DNA of 30,517 bases, from positions 1 to 30,517 of the forward strand of contig CAZIXE010000041.1 in the NCBI GenBank assembly GCA_964543235.1. Reading direction: 5' to 3'. Source of the stretch: JANMMJ01 sp964543235. Lineage in GTDB: Bacteria; Pseudomonadota; Alphaproteobacteria; Rhizobiales; Aestuariivirgaceae. A program made the position numbers and the translations under genes. The notes below the pieces were generated by a model that did no database searches, was not told the origin of the DNA, and worked only from the letters and a program-made list of their open reading frames with translations. Shown here piece after piece: positions 24,234-29,651 of the stretch (positions within the stretch are counted from its first letter, which is position 1; each line of letters starts with the position of its first letter).

Positions 24234-24878
24234 ATGATCGATCATCTCGTCTGGTATTGCGGCGACCTTGCGCAAGGGCTCGGGCAGATCGCCGGCTTTG
24301 CCGATGTGCCACCGGTGGCGGGCGGCAGCCATCCGGGCGAGGGCACGGCCAATGCGCTGCTGTCGCTGGGACCCGTCACCTATCTGGAAATCCTGGGACG
24401 CGATCCGGCCCAGCCGCCAGGCGCCATCGACCCTGCCATTGCGGCCCTGACCGGCACCGGCCTCTACCACTGGGCGGTCGGTGGCCTGAACCCTGCTGAC
24501 CTGCAGCGCCGCGCGGCGGCGGCGGGGCTGCGGTGCAGCGCCCCGGCCAGCGGTGGGCGCGTGACGCCCGGCGGCCAGGAACTACGCTGGACCTGCTGGG
24601 GGCTCCGTGATCACGGGTTCGGGGCGCTGGTGCCGTTCTTCATCGACTGGCACGGCACGCCGCATCCTGCCACCACAGCGCCGCGGGGCGCTCGGCTTGC
24701 CAGTTTCGAGGTGTTCAGCCCCCGCGCCGGCGATCTCCAGGCCATCTTCGATGCGCTGGGGCTTTCGCTGCGCGTCACCGTCCGAGCCGGCGCGGGGTTT
24801 GCGGCGACGCTCGCCAGCGGGCGCGGCAGGCTGCAGCTTCATTCCTTCGATCCCGTGCCGTCGGGCTACATCATCTGA
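24234..24878 (+). CDS. Glyoxalase_3-like (VOC) protein
   Basis: A 214-residue two-module protein resembling the Glyoxalase_3 Pfam family (PF13468). IDHLVWYCGDL at the N-terminus gives the first-strand histidine (H4), TYLEILGRDP carries an acidic residue on the paired strand (E52), and LYHWAVGGLNP opens the second half. FFIDWHGTPHPA follows the second module. The substrate is unknown; members are often beside short-chain dehydrogenases, as here. The SDR starts 8 bases downstream, so both belong to one transcription unit, possibly for oxidation or detoxification of a small organic compound. This is inference from context. Confidence 0.82.
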   Translation: MIDHLVWYCGDLAQGLGQIAGFADVPPVAGGSHPGEGTANALLSLGPVTYLEILGRDPAQPPGAIDPAIAALTGTGLYHWAVGGLNPADLQRRAAAAGLRCSAPASGGRVTPGGQELRWTCWGLRDHGFGALVPFFIDWHGTPHPATTAPRGARLASFEVFSPRAGDLQAIFDALGLSLRVTVRAGAGFAATLASGRGRLQLHSFDPVPSGYII

Positions 24879-24886
24879 GAGGCGTC

Positions 24887-25645
24887 ATGGGCAGATTGCA
24901 AGGCAAACGCGTCATCATCACCGGCGGCTCGACCGGCATCGGCGCGGCCACGGCGCGGCGCTTTCTGGTCGAGGGGGCGCGTGTCAGTGTCTGGTGCCGG
25001 AACCCCGACAATGCCCGCGCTATCCGGGAGGAACTCCCTGCCCTTGCCGGCGTCGAGGTGGCCGATGTTGCCGATCCTGCCATGGTAGGCCGCGCCTTCG
25101 AGGCGGCGCTGGTCAGGCTCGGCGGCCTCGATGTGCTGATTTGCAATGCCGGCATTTCGATCCGCAAACCCTTCGTCGACATAACCCATACGGATTTCGA
25201 CCGCGTCATGCGGGTCAATGTGCATGGCGTGTTCTATCCCAGCCAGCTTGCCGCCCGGCACATGCTGGCGCAGGAGACGGGCGGTGTCATCCTCATCACT
25301 GCCTCGACGGCGGGCGTTCTCGCCTACCGCCACTATGCCGATTACAACGCCAGCAAGGGTGCGGTGATTTCGCTGATGCGCAGCATGGCGCTGGAACTCG
25401 CGCCCCGGGTGCGCGTCAATGCCGTCAATCCCGGCTACACCAGCACGCCGATGCAGGATGCCGAATACAGCGCCGACATGTTGGCGGCGGTGAACCGGAT
25501 CATTCCCATGGGACGGCACGGCCGCCCCGAGGAAGTGGCGGCGCTCTTTGTCTATCTTGCCTCGGACGAGGCGGCCTATGCCTCGGGTGCGGTCTTCACG
25601 CTGGATGGCGCCGAGAGCATCGCGTCGGGCGCCGCGACGCTGTGA
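24887..25645 (+). CDS. Short-chain dehydrogenase/reductase
   Basis: A 252-residue classical SDR that oxidises or reduces alcohol/ketone substrates with NAD(P). The cofactor motif TGGSTGIG lies at 12-19, NAG in ICNAGIS at about 88-90, and the catalytic set at S140, Y153 and K157 (YNASK). The arginine-containing VWCRNPDNA segment after the second strand points to possible NADP preference, but this is weak. The C-terminal VNPGYTSTPMQDAE and ASGAVFTLDGAESIASG are normal for the family. It is preceded by GAGAGG and follows the VOC gene by 8 bases. The substrate is unknown. Confidence 0.92.
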   Translation: MGRLQGKRVIITGGSTGIGAATARRFLVEGARVSVWCRNPDNARAIREELPALAGVEVADVADPAMVGRAFEAALVRLGGLDVLICNAGISIRKPFVDITHTDFDRVMRVNVHGVFYPSQLAARHMLAQETGGVILITASTAGVLAYRHYADYNASKGAVISLMRSMALELAPRVRVNAVNPGYTSTPMQDAEYSADMLAAVNRIIPMGRHGRPEEVAALFVYLASDEAAYASGAVFTLDGAESIASGAATL

Positions 25646-25678
25646 CGGGGCCACGCGGGGCGGGCAAACGCCGTCGCC

Positions 25679-25692
25679 TTGACCGGCATCAA
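25679..25692 (+). promoter_or_regulatory. FNR/FixK-type box upstream of cytochrome c gene
   Basis: TTGAC, four bases, ATCAA fits the FNR/FixK/AadR palindrome TTGA-N6-TCAA. Its centre is about 72 bases before the cytochrome c start. A CTACAT -10 candidate at 25719-25724 would put the centre near -45, close to the -41.5 of class II activation. The same bases also read CTTGAC, so a plain -35 element is an alternative. Confidence 0.45.
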
Positions 25693-25757
25693 ACCGGCGC
25701 GGGTGCGGCTGTGAGAAGCTACATGAGTTACCAGCCGCCACGAGGGAGGACCCCGCC

Positions 25758-26093
25758 ATGCGCAAAGCCGCCGCGATTGCCGGTTGTGTGGGCATCGTCT
25801 GCCTTGCTTTCGCTCCGGCCATGGCGGCCGATGTCCAGAATGGCAAGAAGATTGCGGCGGAGCGGTGTGCGCGCTGCCACAACATCGAGGCAGGCGGCGC
25901 CTTCAAGCAGCGGCCGCCCAGCTTCCAGGCAATCGCCATCTATCGCAACGCCGACGACATCTGGGGCCGCATCATCGCGCCCAGCCCGCATGCCGGCATG
26001 CCCGAGGTGATCTGGGACATCGACCCCGACCATGTGCAGGACATCGTCGCCTACATCACCTCACTTGACACGGCAACGGGGCAGGCGCCGTAG
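25758..26093 (+). CDS. Small periplasmic class I cytochrome c
   Basis: A 111-residue monohaem cytochrome c. A Sec signal peptide (to about AMA-23) exports it to the periplasm, where haem is attached to C37 and C40 of CARCH; H41 is the proximal ligand and M81 in HAGMPEV the likely distal ligand. The mature protein of about 88 residues is short for the class. GRIIAPSPHAGMPEVIWDIDPDHVQDIVAYITSL is the typical C-terminal half with the closing helix. It has GGGAGGA upstream and a possible FNR/FixK box. It may carry electrons from bc1 or from a dehydrogenase, but no partner is adjacent except the SDR. Convergent with bfr, 3 bases apart. Confidence 0.9.
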   Translation: MRKAAAIAGCVGIVCLAFAPAMAADVQNGKKIAAERCARCHNIEAGGAFKQRPPSFQAIAIYRNADDIWGRIIAPSPHAGMPEVIWDIDPDHVQDIVAYITSLDTATGQAP

Positions 26094-26096
26094 CCG

Positions 26097-26582
26097 CTAT
26101 TCCTTCTTGTCGGCGGGCTTAGCCTGGAGCAGGCCGTAGTTCTTGTCGCCGAGCCTGTCGAGGAGACCGAGTTCGGTCTCGATGAAGTCGATGTGGCCCT
26201 CCTCGTCTTCGAGCAGCGACTTGAAGAGCTCCATTGAGGCGTAGTCCTTGGCATCGCGGCAGACGTCATAGGCTTCGCGATAAAGTTCGCGGGCGCTGTA
26301 TTCGGCCTTGAGATCGCTCTCCAGCACCTCCCTGATGTTCTGGCCGATGAGCAACGGATCGAGCGTCTGCAGGTTGGGATGGCCCTCGAGAAAGACAATG
26401 CGGGCGATCAGCTTGTCGGCATGCTGCATTTCCTCGAGCGATTCCTCGCGTTCCTTGCTGGCGTAACGGGCATAGCCCCAATCCTCGAGGAGACGGTAGT
26501 GCAGCCAGTACTGGCTGACCGCCGTCAGTTCATGGCGCAACGCCTTGTTGAGATACTCGATGACCTTCTTGTCGCCCTTCAT
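26097..26582 (-). CDS. bfr: Bacterioferritin
   Basis: Subunit of the 24-mer iron-storage shell that binds haem between subunits and oxidises Fe(II). All ferroxidase ligands are visible in the 161-residue sequence: E18, E51, H54, E94, E127 and H130; M52 is the haem-axial methionine. Four long helices and a short C-terminal helix follow the family pattern. GGAGGTGA lies upstream of the ATG. It is 67 bases downstream of bfd and is most simply the last gene of the smORF-HTH-bfd-bfr unit; a weak CTTGAA/CTAGCC pair in the gap could be a separate promoter. Bfd would mobilise iron stored here. Confidence 0.97.
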   Translation of the reverse strand: MKGDKKVIEYLNKALRHELTAVSQYWLHYRLLEDWGYARYASKEREESLEEMQHADKLIARIVFLEGHPNLQTLDPLLIGQNIREVLESDLKAEYSARELYREAYDVCRDAKDYASMELFKSLLEDEEGHIDFIETELGLLDRLGDKNYGLLQAKPADKKE

Positions 26583-26649
26583 GACTGCTCACCTCCGCCT
26601 TGCATGCCGGCGAGGCTAGCAGCAATCGGAGCGCATTCAAGTGGTTGCG

Positions 26650-26853
26650 TCAGCCGGCCAGTTCGAATTCGTCGAGCACTTCAACGATGAGGTCGGCGAC
26701 GCGCGGCATGCAGCAGCCGCATTGCGGACGGGCACCGCAGGCCCGGAACAGGGTGCCGGGGGTCACGATGGCATAGGGATCGGTGTCGCAGAGTTCGGCG
26801 GCGGCCTTGCGCAGCTCGCCACAGGTAATGACGTTGCAGTGGCAGACGATCAT
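26650..26853 (-). CDS. bfd: Bacterioferritin-associated ferredoxin
   Basis: A 67-residue [2Fe-2S] protein that docks on bacterioferritin and passes electrons to its haem to release stored iron. Cysteines of the Bfd/BFD-like domain are present as CHC (C4, C6) and CGCC (C45 and C48, the CxxC pair). An extra C11, C22, C39 and C47 are in the protein; their roles are unknown. The ATG overlaps the stop of the upstream HTH gene (ATGA). Adjacent bfr makes the assignment strong. Confidence 0.94.
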   Translation of the reverse strand: MIVCHCNVITCGELRKAAAELCDTDPYAIVTPGTLFRACGARPQCGCCMPRVADLIVEVLDEFELAG

Positions 26854-27182
26854 GGTCGATCCTTGCCGGGGGACTGCGGTGCAGCGGCGGCGCGCTGGCG
26901 GGCCAGGCGTTCGTTTTCGCGCAGCAGGGCCACCAGCCGGTGCTTGCGCCGCGCGGATGTGGCGAGGCCGCTGGCGTTCATCCCGGCGCGGATCTGCCAG
27001 TTATAGAGTGTGGTGTCGCTGACCCCGAGACGGCGCGCCACCTCATGCATGGGCAGACCCTTCTCGCGGAGCTCCGCCATGAGGCGAAGTTTCACTGCGA
27101 TCTCTTTCTCGGAATAGCGCCGCGCCGCCCCTCCGCGTCCGCGGCCAGAGCGAGGCAACAGGGGCTTGTCGTCCGTCGCCAT
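26850..27182 (-). CDS. Transposase-like helix-turn-helix protein
   Basis: A 110-residue basic protein whose central part (SEKEIAVKLRLMAELREKGLPMHEVARRLGVSDTTLYNW, about 23-62) is a helix-turn-helix similar to OrfA of IS3-type elements, followed by a helical Arg-rich tail (RKHRLVALLRENERLARQR) like an OrfA leucine-zipper region. No OrfB, inverted repeats or target duplication is nearby, so it looks like a domesticated or independent DNA-binding protein, not a live transposase. The ATG at 27180-27182 has GAGGGAGA upstream; a GTG 15 bases earlier overlaps the small ORF stop as GTGA. Its stop overlaps bfd, so it is translated in the iron operon and may regulate it, which is speculative. Confidence 0.75.
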   Translation of the reverse strand: MATDDKPLLPRSGRGRGGAARRYSEKEIAVKLRLMAELREKGLPMHEVARRLGVSDTTLYNWQIRAGMNASGLATSARRKHRLVALLRENERLARQRAAAAPQSPGKDRP

Positions 27183-27193
27183 TGCGGTCTCCC

Positions 27194-27301
27194 TCACAGG
27201 CGCAAAGCCAGGGCCGCCGCCGCGCCCACTGTCAGGCAGGATGCCATGACCAGATCAACGAGAAATGACAGGCGCACGGGCCTCGGGTTGCGCTGCAGCA
27301 T
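27194..27301 (-). CDS. Small ORF (35 aa), putative membrane peptide
   Basis: First cistron of the bfd-bfr unit. The ATG (27301-27299) has a good Shine-Dalgarno, AGGAAGG, 5 bases upstream and lies about 26 bases after the expected transcription start. The 35-residue product has a basic N-terminus (QRNPRPVR) and one long hydrophobic stretch (LSFLVDLVMA then SCLTVGAAAALAL), so one inner-membrane helix with the N-terminus inside is likely. It ends at TGA 27196-27194, 11 bases before the HTH gene ATG and overlapping an alternative GTG. No homologue is known to me; a leader peptide is the other reading. Confidence 0.55.
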   Translation of the reverse strand: MLQRNPRPVRLSFLVDLVMASCLTVGAAAALALRL

Positions 27302-27312
27302 ATTCGCCTTCC

Positions 27313-27339
27313 TATAGCCGAGTAATTTGCTCGGTTATA
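27313..27339 (-). promoter_or_regulatory. Palindromic operator, IscR type-1-like, at the bfd-bfr promoter
   Basis: Half sites ATAGCCGAG and CTCGGTTAT (plus strand, 27314-27338) with 7 bases between form a palindrome with one mismatched pair, extended by an outer T/A pair. Compared with the E. coli IscR type-1 consensus as I recall it, with half sites ATASYYGACT and AGTCRRSTAT around a short AT-rich centre, 21 of 25 positions agree in either orientation. It covers the -10 region and start point, so binding would repress. The regulator (an Rrf2-family protein such as IscR or RirA) is inferred. Confidence 0.6.
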
Positions 27340-27361
27340 TCCGTTTACGCCTCTCTGTCAA
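27334..27361 (-). promoter_or_regulatory. Sigma-70-type promoter of the smORF-HTH-bfd-bfr operon
   Basis: TTGACA (27361-27356), 16 bases, then TATAAC (27339-27334) gives a perfect -35 and 5 of 6 in the -10. A start near 27327 gives a leader of about 26 bases to the small ORF. The -10 lies inside the palindromic operator. Confidence 0.7.
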
Positions 27362-27401
27362 CGGTCGTGCAAGCCCCGTGCCCCGGTGCCGGCACGGCTC
27401 G

Positions 27402-28625
27402 TCAATTGAACCACAGGGCATAGCCCAGGAAATTGCCCTGGAAAACGGCCATGATCCGGTTCCACTCGGCGCTGGTCGAGACGGGACCGTCCTCCAGATA
27501 GGCGGCCGCATCGGTGCCGGTGATGAGCAGGACGAGGTCAAAGGTCTTCTGCTCCGCGAACATGCGTTTAACGTTCATGCCGCGGTCGAAGCGCCAATGG
27601 GGCATCAGCTTCCGACCCTCAAGGATGGCTGTGAACTCGTCCATGACGGTGAGCCAGCCGTCGATGGTCTCGTCAGCCAGGGAGGCGCCGGTCATCGCCC
27701 CGGTCTGGCGGGCGGTGGGCAGCCACTCGCGGTCGTCGTCGGTTTCACGGCGGGCCGCCGCCCAGCTCAGCTTGCTCATTTCGGCCATGCCGAGGAGCCG
27801 CATCCGGACATCGGCAAGCCGGGCACTGTCGGTGACCGGCCAGTTCAGCAGATGGACGAAGGCGATGAGATCGCCGATCTCGCCATCGACATAGGGAGCC
27901 ACGCTGCGGTTCCGGGCGAGCTGGTCGCCCGTTGCCAGGCCGCCGCGCGGGAAGAACAGGTGGAAGGTCTTGTCGAAGAGTGGCTCGAAATCATGGGCGA
28001 GCAGGAACTGGGCAAAGCCGGAGACAAAGCGGCTGTAGCCCCGCATCCAATAGATATCGGCCGTGTCGAAGGCCACCGTCATGTCCGGCATGGTGCCGGG
28101 TTCCGGCATGGCGCCCATCATGCGGGCCAGAGATCCGCCCAGGGTCTCCTCGGGCGTGGTTCGGCCATCGGCATTGAAGTCGATCGCCAGCCGGGCGAGA
28201 TCGACGGGGAGTTTCACGTCCGAATTGCCCAGCCGGGCGAGGGCCCGGTCGGCGGCATCGAGGTCGGCCACCAGCGATTCCAGGATATGGCGGAAGTCCT
28301 GGTAGGTGATCTGCTGCGGCGCCGGGTTGTCGGGGACCGGGTAGCGCAGCACCGGTAGAACCATCGTCTCGCGCGAACTGGGCGGCGCCAGGCCGTAGCG
28401 GTAGAGGCCCTGCCCCAGGTGCTCGATGGCCAGGGCGAAGCGCATTGCGCCTTCCGCCGCCCCGGCACGGGCCGGGTCCGCTGCGGCGAGCCCGGCGATT
28501 TCGGCCGCGCCCGGACCATAGGTGCCGGCCGCGGCATGGCGGGCAAAGGTCTCGTCGATGGCATCGGCGCGGGCACCGGTGGCGATCAGGGGAAGGAGGA
28601 GCAGGATCATCAAAAGTCTGTTCAT
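27402..28625 (-). CDS. Exported protein of unknown function with one EF-hand loop
   Basis: A 407-residue protein with a Sec signal peptide (LLMILLLLPLIATGARA, cleavage near 20). It is probably periplasmic, largely helical and of no family I can name. A single canonical 12-residue EF-hand loop, DFNADGRTTPEE at 149-160, has Asp, Asn and Asp at loop positions 1, 3 and 5, Gly at 6 and Glu at 12, so calcium binding is likely; no second EF-hand partner was found. AIEHLGQGLYRYGLAPP and VLLITGTDAAAYLEDGPVSTSAEWNRIM are other recognisable segments. AGGAGGA lies upstream of the ATG, and a TTGACA promoter is 50 bases further up. It is separate from the bfd operon; the intergenic segment holds that operon's promoter. 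Confidence 0.8.
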   Translation of the reverse strand: MNRLLMILLLLPLIATGARADAIDETFARHAAAGTYGPGAAEIAGLAAADPARAGAAEGAMRFALAIEHLGQGLYRYGLAPPSSRETMVLPVLRYPVPDNPAPQQITYQDFRHILESLVADLDAADRALARLGNSDVKLPVDLARLAIDFNADGRTTPEETLGGSLARMMGAMPEPGTMPDMTVAFDTADIYWMRGYSRFVSGFAQFLLAHDFEPLFDKTFHLFFPRGGLATGDQLARNRSVAPYVDGEIGDLIAFVHLLNWPVTDSARLADVRMRLLGMAEMSKLSWAAARRETDDDREWLPTARQTGAMTGASLADETIDGWLTVMDEFTAILEGRKLMPHWRFDRGMNVKRMFAEQKTFDLVLLITGTDAAAYLEDGPVSTSAEWNRIMAVFQGNFLGYALWFN

Positions 28626-28651
28626 GTCAGTCCTCCTTGGCGCGTGTAGGA

Positions 28652-28680
28652 CAAATAGCGGTAATAGGATTCTTTGTCAA
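28652..28680 (-). promoter_or_regulatory. Candidate promoter of the EF-hand protein gene
   Basis: TTGACA (28680-28675), 17 bases, then TATTTG (28657-28652) on the minus strand. The -35 is perfect and the -10 partial. A start near 28645 leaves a leader of about 20 bases with AGGAGGA. Confidence 0.45.
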
Positions 28681-28759
28681 GGTATTTTTTCCGCTGACTT
28701 GCCGATCTGATTCCTGCTTCTTCTCCAAGAGGTTGTGCCCCGAAGCGCTGCCCTGCACG

Positions 28760-29332
28760 TTACGAAAGGTTCTGGCCCATGACTTCGGCCTCGGCGAGCC
28801 AGCGCTTGCGGGTGTCGTGGGAAACGCCGTCAACCATGCCGTGGATGGTCGTGCGCACCGGACCGGCGCCGAGAAAGGCCAGGATGTTGCGCTTGAGAAG
28901 GCGGAGCGCATGGGCGCCGTAGTACCAGCGGTAGATGAAGCCCGGCATGCCCATGGTGATGATGACGCGCACCGATTTGCCCCTGAGCAGCTTGGGGAAC
29001 TTCTTGTCCTTCGAACCGGCAACAAGATCCGGCTGAAAGACGCGGTCGAGGAAGCCCTTGAGTATCGCCGGAAAGGCGCCGAGCCAGAGCGGGAAGATGA
29101 TGACCAGGTGATTGGCTGCGGCAATGGCATCAGCAGCCTTCTGCAGATCCGGTTCCAGGGGCTGCACGCGCTCGAATCCTTCATGCAGGATCGGGTCGAA
29201 ATGCATGCGCGAGGTCACGAAAAGCGAAGCCTCGTGGCCGGACGTTGTTGCCCCGTCGCGATAGGCTTCGCCAAGCGCTTCACAGAGCGAGCCCTCGCGC
29301 ACATGCCCGACAATGATGGCAACCTTGCTCAT
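28760..29332 (-). CDS. Flavodoxin-fold NAD(P)H quinone reductase-like protein
   Basis: A 190-residue flavodoxin-fold protein of the NAD(P)H dehydrogenase (quinone)/KefF-MdaB group, which reduces quinones by two electrons with FMN or FAD. KVAIIVGHVREGSL is the phosphate-binding first loop and VIIFPLWLGAFPAILKGFLDRVF is the family hallmark. GMPGFIYRWYYGAHALRLLK follows the flavin-binding region. The frame continues 47 codons upstream, but the ATG at 29330-29332 begins the conserved sequence. Upstream are a truncated hydrolase relic and an FNR/FixK-type box. The gene appears to be transcribed alone; the EF-hand gene downstream has its own promoter. Confidence 0.88.
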   Translation of the reverse strand: MSKVAIIVGHVREGSLCEALGEAYRDGATTSGHEASLFVTSRMHFDPILHEGFERVQPLEPDLQKAADAIAAANHLVIIFPLWLGAFPAILKGFLDRVFQPDLVAGSKDKKFPKLLRGKSVRVIITMGMPGFIYRWYYGAHALRLLKRNILAFLGAGPVRTTIHGMVDGVSHDTRKRWLAEAEVMGQNLS

Positions 29333-29380
29333 GGCAAACCGTCCTGGCGCACTGGTTACCAGCTGCGGCGGGGGCCGGCG

Positions 29381-29394
29381 TTGATTTGCATCAA
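29381..29394 (-). promoter_or_regulatory. FNR/FixK-type box upstream of quinone reductase gene
   Basis: TTGAT, four bases, ATCAA exactly fits the FNR/FixK palindrome. It is centred about 55 bases before the ATG. A TAACCA -10-like element 22 bases downstream on the minus strand would place the box near -41.5, the class II position. It adjoins the broken end of the hydrolase relic. Confidence 0.5.
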
Positions 29395-29397
29395 AGG

Positions 29398-29540
29398 GCG
29401 CGCGAGCCACGGGGCGATGCGCCGCCAGACCTGCGAGGAGAATGGCGTGCCATGGACCAGAACTACGGGGCACCTTCGCCGATGCGGCCCCAGGCGATTC
29501 TCTGTCCCCTGAAACTGTAGCGCTGGTTTAGATTTAGCAT
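29398..29540 (-). pseudogene. Frameshifted, truncated alpha/beta-hydrolase remnant
   Basis: From ATG 29540-29538 the frame reads about 25 codons ending in IAWGRIGEGAP and hits TAG (29465-29463). In the frame reached by adding one base at CCCCG/TAG the sequence continues VVLVHGTPFSSQVWRRI then APWLAR, exactly the alpha/beta-hydrolase segment that follows GEGxP and contains the HG oxyanion motif. After about residue 48 the homology stops and the frame ends at TAA before the quinone-reductase start. One missing base and loss of the remaining three-quarters of the gene explain it. The catalytic serine, acid and histidine are all gone. No ORF call would show it. Confidence 0.7.
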
Positions 29541-29592
29541 TCTGCGGATTGGCTCAGATGTTGCGAGATTAAGCTGTCATACGCGCGCCGGC

Positions 29593-29630
29593 ACGCAAAA
29601 GGCCGGTGATTTCTCACCGGCCTCTTTGTC
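29593..29630 (-). terminator. hppA: Intrinsic terminator downstream of hppA
   Basis: A 9-bp perfect stem, GGCCGGTGA (29601-29609) with TCACCGGCC (29614-29622), has a 4-base loop. Read on the minus strand it is followed by TTTTGCG and lies about 25 bases after the pyrophosphatase stop. Confidence 0.8.
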
Positions 29631-29651
29631 AATTCGTCCGTTGAATGACGA

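Noticed and set aside
24607..26010. A 467-codon plus-strand frame through the VOC, SDR and cytochrome c genes
   Set aside because: It crosses three recognised genes out of frame and carries no domain of its own.
27183..27350. Insertion sequence around the transposase-like HTH gene
   Set aside because: No OrfB, terminal inverted repeats or target-site duplications were found; the gene is embedded in an operon by start-stop overlaps.
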